In this document: piece after piece, positions 7,775 through 14,642 of the stretch
Numbering within the stretch: position 1 is the stretch's first letter
How the letters are laid out: each line of letters opens with the position of its first letter
Virus record (IMG/VR): IMGVR_UViG_3300037427_001161
Coordinates: 1 to 20,901 of that record
Direction: 5' to 3' (one strand)
DNA length: 20,901 bases
From: a virus
Position numbers and translations under genes: made by a program
Notes under the pieces: model-generated
What the model saw: the letters and a program-made list of their open reading frames with translations, nothing else
Databases searched by the model: none
Told to the model about the DNA's origin: nothing

Positions 7775-8549
7775 CAAATTCCTCCAAGAACTTATATTCA
7801 TCGGCTGGTGTTGCAGATTGAGGATCAACAGTTGCTTTAACCCTTGCTCTTCCTGCTGAGAGTGCTACTTTATCTAAGGATAAGTTAGGATCACTATAAG
7901 CATCTATTACTGCCTGTTTAATAACATCTACATTTGCTACATGACTGTAAAAATTAAGCCTCATAGTAAAATTTAATGTCCATATTACACTAATCCTGTT
8001 CGCATACTCGCCTTCATATTCGTCTTCATAATTAACATTATCTAAAGTTATTTTTAAATCTCTTTTAATTCCCACTTCTGGGAGATCGTTTATTGTTACA
8101 TTAAAGTCAGGATTAAAATAAGGAAGTATTTGTTCTATTATATTTAATCCATCATTTTGGTTCTTCGCAAATATATATAATGCTAAATCCATGTTCCACG
8201 GAGCAGAAGCAAACACAGATCTAACTGTATTAGTATCATCTCCTTCTCCTACTACTCTCGTTCTATTTATAGGAGCTACCTTCCTGCCTGGGTCGTAGTT
8301 TAAACCATTTATTTCAAACCCCATTCTAGGTAAAGTAAGAGCTACTTCTCCTCTAGTACTTGTATCTGCTACTCTGGCAATCCTAGTTAAAAACTTTTGT
8401 TTTGTAGAGTACGCTAAAGGCACTCTTAATGTTTGTGCTACTGCACCCGATGAATTCTTTCTTTCTATGTTTATATCATTGAATATTGTACCAAAAGCTA
8501 TAATAGCTTTCCTTACATGACTATGATAGAATGTCTTATCTCTAAACAT
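7755..8549 (-). CDS. 15: Tail sheath stabiliser and completion protein gp15
   Basis: 264 residues (T4 gp15 has 272). gp15 hexamers cap the finished tail and form the interface with the gp13/gp14 neck. Typical features: FYHSHVRKAIIAFGTIFNDI near the N-terminus, VPLAYSTKQKFLTRI (43-57), LPRMGFEINGLNYDPGRK (73-90), a PWNMDLALYIFAKNQNDG segment (117-134) and IIEQILPYFNPDFNVTIN (136-153). The ATG overlaps the gp14 stop codon in a TAATG arrangement, which suggests coupled translation. gp16 begins inside its 3' end. Identification by family pattern and synteny is secure. Confidence 0.95.
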   Translation of the reverse strand: MFRDKTFYHSHVRKAIIAFGTIFNDINIERKNSSGAVAQTLRVPLAYSTKQKFLTRIARVADTSTRGEVALTLPRMGFEINGLNYDPGRKVAPINRTRVVGEGDDTNTVRSVFASAPWNMDLALYIFAKNQNDGLNIIEQILPYFNPDFNVTINDLPEVGIKRDLKITLDNVNYEDEYEGEYANRISVIWTLNFTMRLNFYSHVANVDVIKQAVIDAYSDPNLSLDKVALSAGRARVKATVDPQSATPADEYKFLEEFDEAFET

Positions 8550-9298
8550 TACGAGCCTCCTATCTCACCAAACGGATTAGATTCGCTAAAGTCTAGTATG
8601 CCTTCTAATGTTAATAAGTTATCAAAGTCTGCGTTATCTATTGGTTCTGATACACTTGTTTGATAAGCTTCTGTAATTAAACTACCGCCATCTTCCTTAA
8701 GGAACAATCCACCATCTTCTTTCTTAAATTGATACTCCAACATATCTTGAGAGTATTTTGTTTCTATTGCATCTATTGTTGCAATACCTGTATCTAAATC
8801 CTCTGAACTATACTCGAACAATTCACAAGTTAATTTAAATACATAAATGTTATTTGCCTGATAGAATGGATTTTGGAAATCTACATATTTAATCTCGAAT
8901 AAAGATTTAGTTTTTTCAAAGTAAATTAAATCTCCTTCTACTGGTCTGGCTTTCCTTGCTACATCAGGACCTTGCCTTGTAACCATGTCCTCCCATCGTC
9001 TTTTTGCTAGTACGAAAGTTGCTTGATCTCTAACTTCCATTCCAAATCTTGTAAATATATCTCCTTGGCCTTCAAACCCTTGTACATTTTCTAAGTACAT
9101 TTCTAAAGGATATGCTTGGGTGAACCTAGACAATGAGTCCTCATCAAAGATGTCATCTTTGTTAACTATTGTTCTAGGCAAGTAGTAAGTATCGTGTCCG
9201 TATATTTTAAGACTTTCGATTATAAGATCTTCTATTAGGCGCTGTTCGCCTGTTTGTCCTATACCACCGCCATTTTGGAAATAAAAATTTGTGGCCAT
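8549..9298 (-). CDS. 14: Neck protein gp14 (head completion)
   Basis: 249 residues (T4 gp14 has 256). gp14 works with gp13 to close the filled head and connect it to the tail. Recognisable segments are the N-terminal QRLIEDLIIESLKIYGHD (19-36), YYLPRTIVNKDDIFDED (38-54), FGMEVRDQATFVLAKRRW (85-102), and GDLIYFEKTKSLFEIKYV (122-139) followed by FYQANNIYVFKLTCELFEYS. It starts four bases after the end of gp13 and its stop overlaps the gp15 start by one base. A duplicated phrase, KKEDGGLFLKEDGGSL (about 192-207), lies in the C-terminal third. Confidence 0.95.
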   Translation of the reverse strand: MATNFYFQNGGGIGQTGEQRLIEDLIIESLKIYGHDTYYLPRTIVNKDDIFDEDSLSRFTQAYPLEMYLENVQGFEGQGDIFTRFGMEVRDQATFVLAKRRWEDMVTRQGPDVARKARPVEGDLIYFEKTKSLFEIKYVDFQNPFYQANNIYVFKLTCELFEYSSEDLDTGIATIDAIETKYSQDMLEYQFKKEDGGLFLKEDGGSLITEAYQTSVSEPIDNADFDNLLTLEGILDFSESNPFGEIGGS

Positions 9299-9302
9299 GT
9301 GT

Positions 9303-10280
9303 TTAACCTATCATAAATTGAGGAGGTAATTCGTATTTAAGTTGCATCTCCTGTTCAATTGCTTGTATCTCTTGTACTGCCTCGTTATAAATGGTTTCTC
9401 CGTTTAAAGTCACACCACCTGGCATTTGAATACCTGCAAATTTCTTCAGATTATCGCCCCATTGTTTTTTAAATAATGCTGTTGTATATTTCTTTAGGAA
9501 CATATCATCATAAACTTCTGTATATGTAGAAGGATCAAGGATAGCATAAGCTTCTGCTACTACATAGTCGCCTATATTGTATGTTTTATCCCAATCAGTA
9601 TCTATATAAAGTCTGTCTGTTTTTCTATTCCAACGAATTTGTCGTTGTCCTACTAGTAGTTGTTCCAATGTTGTTAAATGAGATTGTACGACTGAATAAT
9701 ATATCATGTCTGCTCCCATTAAGTTATATAGATCGTTCATTCTAAACTGATACATTAGATCAAACAGTTGTCCGTCTTTTGTATTGTTTGTAGCTGCTCC
9801 ACCAAAATTAAAGACACGGGTTATACCTATGATATTGTTACTTATTGGCAAATAGCCGTTTTCAATATCACCTTTAGTATAAAAATCTGTTGCTCCTAAT
9901 GTTGCTGTTGCTCCTGATATATTACCTGTTACTGTTTCTGATGCTACAAAGGTTCCTGATTTAATTTGTTCTATAAGTAAAAACTGTGCTGTTGAATCTG
10001 TTGAATCAAATAGAGCAGTTGCACCGGAAGTTCCTCCTGTTAAAGTTTCTCCCTTTGTAAAATTACCACCAAGGTTAGCAGTTAGCTTTAGTTTGGAGCC
10101 TGTAATTTGATGTTTAACGAATGTCTTTTCAACACCATCGAAATGATACTCTTGAAAGAACTGCAAAGAATCGTCTATACGATCTGAGAGTTGAGCATCG
10201 TCAACATTAATTTCAATTACAGGGTGTCCAAGTCTCCTTAAACAATAATCCTGTAAATCTGTTCTACTTGCTAAAGCCAT
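9303..10280 (-). CDS. 13: Neck protein gp13 (head completion)
   Basis: 325 residues (T4 gp13 has 309). The N-terminus (SRTDLQDYCLRRLGHPVIEI, 5-24; DAQLSDRIDDSLQFFQEYHF, 28-47) and the C-terminal half (FRMNDLYNLMGADMIYYSVV; YTEVYDDMFLKKYTTALFKK; QWGDNLKKFAGIQMPGGVTL) are clear gp13 signatures. Residues about 69-131 are an insert with two copies of a Gly/Thr/Ala-rich unit, FTKGETLTGGTSGATA and FVASETVTGNISGATA, which break an otherwise continuous gp13 sequence. An AAGGG precedes the ATG. It follows the fibre-like genes and starts the conserved T4-order block. Confidence 0.95.
   Translation of the reverse strand: MALASRTDLQDYCLRRLGHPVIEINVDDAQLSDRIDDSLQFFQEYHFDGVEKTFVKHQITGSKLKLTANLGGNFTKGETLTGGTSGATALFDSTDSTAQFLLIEQIKSGTFVASETVTGNISGATATLGATDFYTKGDIENGYLPISNNIIGITRVFNFGGAATNNTKDGQLFDLMYQFRMNDLYNLMGADMIYYSVVQSHLTTLEQLLVGQRQIRWNRKTDRLYIDTDWDKTYNIGDYVVAEAYAILDPSTYTEVYDDMFLKKYTTALFKKQWGDNLKKFAGIQMPGGVTLNGETIYNEAVQEIQAIEQEMQLKYELPPQFMIG
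9888..10076 (-). other. Two-unit GETxTGxxSGATA insert within gp13
   Basis: Residues about 69-131 of gp13 contain two related units, 37 residues apart, each with an aromatic residue, then ETxTG and SGATA. The flanking sequence is ordinary gp13. I recall similar units in structural proteins of marine phages. The insert is probably a small exposed beta domain at the neck (inference). Confidence 0.6.
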
Positions 10281-10292
10281 CTGCGTCTACCC

Positions 10293-11576
10293 TTAATTTA
10301 ATTTAGTTCCACTTGAATCATATATTGCTGTGCCAGTAATTGTAGCCGTTGAGCCTTCGCTCTGCGTGTGAGAAATAGTAATACCATCTCCACCACTTAC
10401 TTGTGCCATATAATTCCCTGTTGTATCTGTACCTAATGCAACACTATTTGCTGCTATAGTTAATGCAGTTGCTAAGTTACCTGAGCCATCAAAGTCTCCT
10501 GTACCTGTAACATCTCCTGTAAACGATAAAGTTCTTGCTGTTGCAAGTGCCGAAGCTGTTGCTGCGTTCCCTGTACATGAACCTGAACTTCCACTTGTGT
10601 TACCTGTAACATTACCTGTAACATTACCTTCTAAGTTTGCTACAAGTGTTCCTGTGGTAACTGTTAAATCTCCTGTACTTGCACCTGTAAATGAGCCAGT
10701 ACCTACTAGGAATTTATCTGCACTTTCGTCCCAACCAATAAACGCATTGTCTGAAGATCCTCTTTCAAAGACCAGACCCATATCGTTTGCTGGTGTTCCT
10801 GTTGTTCCGTTTCCTAATTCAATTAGTCTATCTGCAATAGTAGAGTTAGTTGAATCTAAGGTTGTAGTTGTTCCATTTACATCTAAGTTACCTGTAATAG
10901 TAACATTACCTGTTGCTGCTACATCTGCAAATGTAACATCATCTGATGTTGCTACTGCTTGTCCTATTGAAACTGCTGTGCCTGAAACTGAAACACCTGT
11001 GCCTGCTGTTAATGTAGTTACATTTGCACTACCATCAAAACTTACACCGTTTATTGTTCTTGCTGTTGCTAATGTTGTAGCTGTTGCTGCTAATGCAACT
11101 GCTATATTTGCAGTACCATCAAATGATGTACCACCTATAGTCCTAGCTGTTTCTAATGCTGTTGCCGTAGCTGCGTTTCCTGTAGTATCTTGGTTAAGTG
11201 TTCCTACAGAAATTGTTGTTCCTGATATAGACAAACCTGTGCCTAAATCTAAAAATGCAGTTGCTCCTGCTGAGTCATCCCAAAATATTATCTGATCATC
11301 ATTTGGGTCTGAAAGGCTTTCTAAGCCTAAGTGTGATAAGTTTACTGTAGCACTTCCGCTAGTAGCTCCTCCTGATAGTCCTGTGCCTGCTACGACTGCT
11401 GTAATATCCCCTGATTGTATCTCAGAATATTTTGCTAGCCTTATACCGCCTGCCGTTGAACCATCATGTACTCGAACTGTATCTAGCGTAGTATCTACGG
11501 AAAGTTCACCTACCGCACCAGTAAAGGATTCGTTCTGTGTAGTCGTCCCTCTCCTAAATTGTACTTGTGTTGGCAT
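10293..11576 (-). CDS. Tail-fibre-like virion protein
   Basis: 427 residues. Residues 1-50 form an N-terminal domain (VQFRRGTTTQNESFTGAVGE, then RVHDGSTAGG) found at the start of several phage fibre-like proteins, probably the attachment module. The remainder is a Thr/Ser/Gly/Ala-rich fibre. Repeats of the known type GNAATATALETARTIGG plus SFDGTANI occur at about 132-160 and 164-189 and, more divergent, at 335-370. A middle segment (224-293) with VTITGNLDVNGTTTTLDST is shared with the 464-residue neighbour. There are very few charged residues and a single cysteine, as expected of an extended trimeric fibre. An AGGAG precedes the ATG. It may be an appendage or whisker-like component; T4 has its fibre/whisker genes gp12 and wac at this place. 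The exact role is inferred. Confidence 0.85.
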   Translation of the reverse strand: MPTQVQFRRGTTTQNESFTGAVGELSVDTTLDTVRVHDGSTAGGIRLAKYSEIQSGDITAVVAGTGLSGGATSGSATVNLSHLGLESLSDPNDDQIIFWDDSAGATAFLDLGTGLSISGTTISVGTLNQDTTGNAATATALETARTIGGTSFDGTANIAVALAATATTLATARTINGVSFDGSANVTTLTAGTGVSVSGTAVSIGQAVATSDDVTFADVAATGNVTITGNLDVNGTTTTLDSTNSTIADRLIELGNGTTGTPANDMGLVFERGSSDNAFIGWDESADKFLVGTGSFTGASTGDLTVTTGTLVANLEGNVTGNVTGNTSGSSGSCTGNAATASALATARTLSFTGDVTGTGDFDGSGNLATALTIAANSVALGTDTTGNYMAQVSGGDGITISHTQSEGSTATITGTAIYDSSGTKLN

Positions 11577-11833
11577 TTTTGTCTCCTAATTAATATGTTC
11601 CGCCGTCTATGCTAGACCCATCATCCAATGCGCTAGCTGATATTGTTCCTGAAATGTTACCTATGGGTACATTCCCATCAATATTTGTGGCATCAGCCTT
11701 CATAAGCTCATGCCCGCCTGCTGTACTCCCATCATGGACCCTAATAGTATTTGTTGTAGTGTTTACAGAAAGTTCGCCAATCGAGCCAGTGAACGCATTG
11801 TTCTGTGCTGTTGTCCCTCTCCTAAACTGTACT
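11545..11833. repeat. Direct repeat from duplicated fibre N-terminal domain
   Basis: The 21-base copies at 11545-11565 and 11813-11833 differ at one base. They belong to the start regions of the 427-residue and 84-residue genes, which encode the same kind of N-terminal domain (VQFRRGTT...QN..FTG..GELSV). They are evidence of duplication at this locus. Confidence 0.8.
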
Positions 11834-11844
11834 GTAACTGTCAT
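11590..11844 (-). CDS. Short virion-type protein: stand-alone fibre N-terminal domain
   Basis: 84 residues. Residues 1-50 closely match the N-terminal domain of the downstream 427-residue fibre-like protein (shared VQFRRGTT, QN, FTG, GELSV, RVHDGSTAGG), but no fibre follows. A short Gly/Ser/Asp tail ends in SIDGGTY, like the ends of two neighbouring proteins. A CAAGGAG lies before the ATG. It may be a cap or adaptor using the same docking fold as the long fibre, or a remnant of a fibre that lost its shaft. The frame is intact and the ribosome site is good, so I favour a functional small protein. Confidence 0.8.
   Translation of the reverse strand: MTVTVQFRRGTTAQNNAFTGSIGELSVNTTTNTIRVHDGSTAGGHELMKADATNIDGNVPIGNISGTISASALDDGSSIDGGTY
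11597..11610. repeat. 14-bp repeat copy 1 (GTTCCGCCGTCTAT)
   Basis: Exact copy of 12543-12556. It encodes the terminal IDGGTY region at the 3' end of the 84-residue gene on the minus strand. A weaker third version (GTGCCACCGTCAAT) lies at the 3' end of the 85-residue gene near 13995-14008. Confidence 0.7.
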
Positions 11845-11858
11845 CTATAGTCTCCTTG

Positions 11859-12179
11859 TTATACTGCTGAATCCGACCCGAGATCTACTTCACTTACTCT
11901 ATACTTAACACTTGAATTACAATCAAATACTTTGTCTATAGTTTGGCCAAATGCGTCTGTTGCTAGCGCTGATGCCACACTTCCATAGTCGCCAGTAGGA
12001 AAAACTAAAGATTGGTCTACTTCTGAAAAGTTAGAAACTTTAACAATCGAACCTCCAGAATCTCTTACATACAGAACTTGATCTGCTGTATTTAATGCTA
12101 CCTCACCTGCAACTAAATCACTGGTAGTAGGTGCATCACTTGCTGTTTCCGATCTCTTTATTTTTATTACTGTTGCCAT
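11859..12179 (-). CDS. Small virion-type protein with fibre-like N-terminus
   Basis: 106 residues. It begins with IKIKRSETASDAPTTSDLVA and continues with GEVALNTADQVLYVRDSGG, the same layout as the N-terminal domain of the 464-residue fibre-like neighbour (IQIKRSTGAAAPATSDLVEG, then GELAYAED). The C-terminal part (DYGSVASALATDAFGQTIDK, then VFDCNSSVKYRV) is different from the other fibre genes. No catalytic motif is seen. It is flanked by appendage genes on the same strand, has a GAGGAA ribosome site and sits five bases after its upstream neighbour. It is probably a short structural or adaptor protein of the tail appendages; its exact function is unknown. Confidence 0.78.
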   Translation of the reverse strand: MATVIKIKRSETASDAPTTSDLVAGEVALNTADQVLYVRDSGGSIVKVSNFSEVDQSLVFPTGDYGSVASALATDAFGQTIDKVFDCNSSVKYRVSEVDLGSDSAV

Positions 12180-12183
12180 TTGA

Positions 12184-12516
12184 TTATTCCTCTGCTATTT
12201 TAGGATTAGGGATAAGAGGTCTTGGTCCATCCACCTTAGGATTATATCCTTTTGGTTTAGGCCCTTTAACAAAATCAGGTTCTTTAGGAACTATTTGTTC
12301 CACCTGTGGCTTAGGTTGTTCCTCCGGCGGTGTAGAGTATTCACTCTTTGGTGCCGGTTGTGTTGGAACTTCCTTCTTCTCTTCTGCTGTCAACCTCTCT
12401 TGTTCCCTTTTCTCTAAAAGACTAAGTCTAGTTTTAAGTAGTATGTTCTCTTGGGTCAAGTTATTTACTTGATTAGCCAAGTTGTTAATATATTCATTAA
12501 TTAATTGTTCGTCCAT
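12184..12516 (-). CDS. Coiled-coil and proline-rich protein, function unknown
   Basis: 110 residues in two parts. Residues 1-46 form a predicted coiled coil (INEYINNLANQVNNLTQENI, then LLKTRLSLLEKREQERL) with Leu/Ile/Asn in heptad positions. Residues 47-110 are rich in Pro, Lys and Glu (PTQPAPKSEYSTPPEEQPKP and following) and probably extended or disordered. It is unlike its Thr/Gly-rich neighbours in composition. It lies between two genes with fibre-like N-terminal domains, so it may be a linker or chaperone of the appendage, or an oligomerisation factor for fibres. This is inference. An AGGAT stands before the ATG. Confidence 0.75.
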   Translation of the reverse strand: MDEQLINEYINNLANQVNNLTQENILLKTRLSLLEKREQERLTAEEKKEVPTQPAPKSEYSTPPEEQPKPQVEQIVPKEPDFVKGPKPKGYNPKVDGPRPLIPNPKIAEE

Positions 12517-12535
12517 TTCAAAATCCTATCTAATA

Positions 12536-13930
12536 TTAATAAGTTCCGCCGTCTATTCCACCGAATTCTGGAGTACCGCCTGAGCCAGCTTGAAGAATTT
12601 GTCCTTCAGTACCTGCTGCTGTTACTTGTAAAGCTCCTGTACCATTACCATAAAGGATACCTTTAGAAGTAAATGTACCTGCGCCCGTACCACCATCTGC
12701 TACTACTAAGTCTGTGATGCCTGTAATAGTACCGCCTGTAATTGTAGCGCTAGATGATTCAATGTTTGCTACTAATGTAGCTACTGCGTAACCTGTTCCG
12801 CCTGTGTTTACAGTTGTAGTAGGTGCTGCTTGGTTGTCTTTAAATAACTTCCATTTACCTGAGTCATTAGCGTCTCTGAATAAACCGCCATATAAATCAG
12901 TTGAACCTGAAGTGTCATACAAACCATATATACCAATGTCCACTGCGTCAGACGAGTTATTGCCTGTTGCTAGTGAGATCAATGGATCTGCTACGGATAA
13001 TGTTGTGGAATCTACAGTTGTAGTTGTACCGCTAACTGTAAGGTTACCTGAAATTGTTACATTTGTAGGTAAGCCTATTGCTATTTTGTTATTGGAAACT
13101 GTTGTTTCTATTTCGTTCGCTGTTCCTTCGAAAGTTAATGTTTCGCCACCAGCCACAGTATCGTCTGAACCTGAGTCTGCTGCAATATTAAACGAAGTAG
13201 CAATCGAACCTGTTGAAGCTGCTGTAATACGACCTTGTGCGTCAATAGTTAATATTGGAACAGCTGTAGTAGAACCATATGATCCTGCTGTAACTGCTGT
13301 ATTATCTAGTGTCGCTGTAATTGTTGTGCCGGATGCTGCAGTTGTAATACCTGTACCACCTGCTACTGTAAATGTTTCTGAATCTAGATCTATATCTATT
13401 GTTCCAGAATCACCAGCTGCATCTAAATCACTTGCTGTTACTTGTGCGTCTACATAGGCTTTCACAGATTGTTGAGTTGGAATAAGCGTTGCACTGTCGG
13501 AAGCCATATTGTCTTCGTCTACAAATGCAGTTGCTGTAATAGTACCATCTGATATAGATCCAAACTGTACTGTACCAGAAGCTGTTATACTTGTTGCTCC
13601 TGTAATAGCACCTGAATTTATACTTGCCGTGCCATCAGTAAGTGTTGAACCTGTAATAGTTGCGCCGTTAAAGTGTCCACTTCCATCTCTCTTTACAAGG
13701 GTGCTAGCCGTAGCTGAATTTGTAGCGTTGTCAATAAGATCGGTGTAGTACTTACCACCTAATTCTTGAATAACCTCGTTACCACCTGAATCAATAGATG
13801 AAATGTATAACTTAGCAGATGCTCCTGAGTTGGATCTATCCTCAGCATACGCCAATTCGCCTTCAACTAAATCCGAAGTAGCGGGAGCTGCTGCGCCTGT
13901 ACTTCTTTTAATTTGAATTGTTGTTGCCAT
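12536..13930 (-). CDS. Long tail-fibre-like virion protein
   Basis: 464 residues. N-terminal module IQIKRSTGAAAPATSDLVEG (5-24) followed by GELAYAED. The shaft is rich in Thr, Ser, Gly and Ala with segments known from phage fibres: IPTQQSVKAYVDAQV (150-164), LTIDAQGRITAASTG (227-241), VTISGNLTVSGTTTTVDST (291-309, shared with the 427-residue protein), VVADGGTGAGTFTSKGILYG (409-428) and a C-terminal EGQILQAGSGGTPEFGG. It ends in IDGGTY. No enzymatic head or chaperone domain is seen. An AGGAG stands before the ATG at 13930. It is likely a trimeric fibre or appendage protein attached through its N-terminus. Which virion part it belongs to is not determined. Confidence 0.85.
   Translation of the reverse strand: MATTIQIKRSTGAAAPATSDLVEGELAYAEDRSNSGASAKLYISSIDSGGNEVIQELGGKYYTDLIDNATNSATASTLVKRDGSGHFNGATITGSTLTDGTASINSGAITGATSITASGTVQFGSISDGTITATAFVDEDNMASDSATLIPTQQSVKAYVDAQVTASDLDAAGDSGTIDIDLDSETFTVAGGTGITTAASGTTITATLDNTAVTAGSYGSTTAVPILTIDAQGRITAASTGSIATSFNIAADSGSDDTVAGGETLTFEGTANEIETTVSNNKIAIGLPTNVTISGNLTVSGTTTTVDSTTLSVADPLISLATGNNSSDAVDIGIYGLYDTSGSTDLYGGLFRDANDSGKWKLFKDNQAAPTTTVNTGGTGYAVATLVANIESSSATITGGTITGITDLVVADGGTGAGTFTSKGILYGNGTGALQVTAAGTEGQILQAGSGGTPEFGGIDGGTY
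12543..12556. repeat. 14-bp repeat copy 2 (GTTCCGCCGTCTAT)
   Basis: Exact copy of 11597-11610, here at the 3' end of the 464-residue fibre-like gene, encoding the terminal IDGGTY region. Identical third-codon positions suggest recent shared origin or recombination. Confidence 0.7.
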
Positions 13931-13968
13931 TTATTTTCTCCTAGTTAAATGTCTTTTAAATATTATAA

Positions 13969-13982
13969 TATAAAGCTTTATA
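13969..13982. promoter_or_regulatory. 14-bp palindrome TATAAAGCTTTATA with possible promoter
   Basis: Perfect palindrome in the short gap between the 85-residue gene and the 464-residue gene, next to a second 10-bp palindrome TATTATAATA at 13961-13970. The minus strand reads TATAAAGC, a partial match to the late box TATAAATA, about 45 bases before the ATG at 13930. It could be a weak late promoter or a protein-binding site. Weak evidence. Confidence 0.35.
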
Positions 13983-13987
13983 CCATC

Positions 13988-14245
13988 TTAAAAAGTGCCA
14001 CCGTCAATAGCTGTAATAGAAGCTGCAACAGACGATGCTGGTGCTGCTATGAAATTACCGCTACTCCCATCATAAACTAGAGTATACCCATTTTGTTTTG
14101 CACTGGTATCAATACCAGACAAATTGTCAATGTTAGTTGAAGTTGCAACCTGGCTTTGAGTTGTGGTAGTTGTTACGACTCTAGTACTACCAGTCGATAC
14201 GGATACCGATACTGGATTTTGTGTAGCGTTAACATTAACTGCCAT
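13988..14245 (-). CDS. Small Thr/Ser/Val-rich virion-type protein
   Basis: 85 residues. The N-terminal half is low in complexity and beta-prone (NPVSVSVSTGSTRVVTTTTT), with almost no charged residues. The C-terminal half contains NGYTLVYDGSSGNFIAAP and ends in AIDGGTF, like the ends of the 464- and 84-residue proteins. NGYTLVYDGSSGNF resembles short linker segments in phage fibre proteins. An AAGGAGA lies before the ATG. It begins 11 bases after the 109-residue gene ends and belongs to the same transcript. Probably a minor structural protein of tail appendages; function unknown. Confidence 0.75.
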   Translation of the reverse strand: MAVNVNATQNPVSVSVSTGSTRVVTTTTTQSQVATSTNIDNLSGIDTSAKQNGYTLVYDGSSGNFIAAPASSVAASITAIDGGTF

Positions 14246-14255
14246 CTAAATCTCC

Positions 14256-14585
14256 TTATGCTCTTGTAACATTTGGTGTTACTGTTACTATTCCTTCTAA
14301 AACTCTTAATGTCTCCGAACTTGAGGCTATCTCAATATCGTAAACATATCTTCCTGCTTTAACAGCTGCTGTTTCTGCTGCTGTTAAAGATATTGTTATT
14401 TTACCTGTAGCATTAACCTTGGCAGTAGTAAAACTTGTAGCAGTTGTAGCTTCATAAGATTTTCTCATCTGTGAAGTTACTGTATAATTCGTTAAATCTT
14501 TAGCAGTAGTGTCGTCGTTTGTGAGATTTAACTCCAAACTGAACGTCGTACCTTGATCTATTACTACATTTGAAACGGTTGCCAT
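14256..14585 (-). CDS. Small virion-type protein, probable beta-sandwich domain
   Basis: 109 residues with a regular strand pattern: VVIDQGTTFSLELNLTNDDT (7-26), KDLTNYTVTSQMRKSY, KITISLTAAETAAVKAGRYV, YDIEIASSSETLRVLEGIVT. The layout (DQGTTF, hydrophobic strand, LTNYTV, ITISLTAAET, GRYVYDI, EGIVTV) is that of small Ig-like or baseplate-upper-protein-like domains seen in phage virion proteins; the family call is from pattern only. It is the first gene of the minus-strand block, with a late promoter box at 14626-14619 and a leader of roughly 28 bases. There is no signal peptide. It may be a decoration or adaptor protein. Confidence 0.78.
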   Translation of the reverse strand: MATVSNVVIDQGTTFSLELNLTNDDTTAKDLTNYTVTSQMRKSYEATTATSFTTAKVNATGKITISLTAAETAAVKAGRYVYDIEIASSSETLRVLEGIVTVTPNVTRA

Positions 14586-14618
14586 TAATCTCTATCTCTA
14601 AAATATCGTGTATAGTCT

Positions 14619-14626
14619 TATTTATA
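14619..14626 (-). promoter_or_regulatory. Late promoter box TATAAATA for the minus-strand block
   Basis: The minus strand reads TATAAATA 34 bases before the ATG of the first minus-strand gene (14585). Transcription would start near 14613 and could drive the appendage and neck genes. It is part of a 12-bp palindrome, TATTTATAAATA, at 14619-14630 that also forms a box on the other strand. Confidence 0.75.
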
Positions 14627-14630
14627 AATA
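14623..14630 (+). promoter_or_regulatory. Late promoter box TATAAATA for the plus-strand cassette
   Basis: The plus strand reads TATAAATA, overlapping the minus-strand box by four bases. By T4 spacing, transcription would start near 14636-14637, only about six or seven bases before the ATG at 14643. It is the only exact late box that I see in front of the plus-strand genes. Confidence 0.65.
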
Positions 14631-14642
14631 AAAGTGATTACA

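Noticed and set aside
7257-7859. Open plus-strand frame of 200 codons opposite gp16
   Set aside because: Ser/Cys/Leu-rich antisense of a Lys/Glu-rich helical protein; it crosses the boundaries of three real genes and has no ribosome site.
8264-8271. TATAAATA on the minus strand inside gp15
   Set aside because: It is inside a coding region, encodes an ordinary part of gp15 (INRT), and no gene starts within a suitable distance. A few chance copies of this 8-mer are expected in AT-rich DNA of this length.
10597-11295. Open plus-strand frame of 232 codons opposite the 427-residue fibre-like gene
   Set aside because: The translation is a Val/Pro/Ser/Ala-rich low-complexity shadow of the repetitive fibre sequence, with no ribosome site; the minus-strand frame explains the region.
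12804-13457. Open plus-strand frame of 217 codons opposite the 464-residue fibre-like gene
   Set aside because: Same reason: an antisense shadow of Thr/Gly/Ala codons with biased low-complexity composition.
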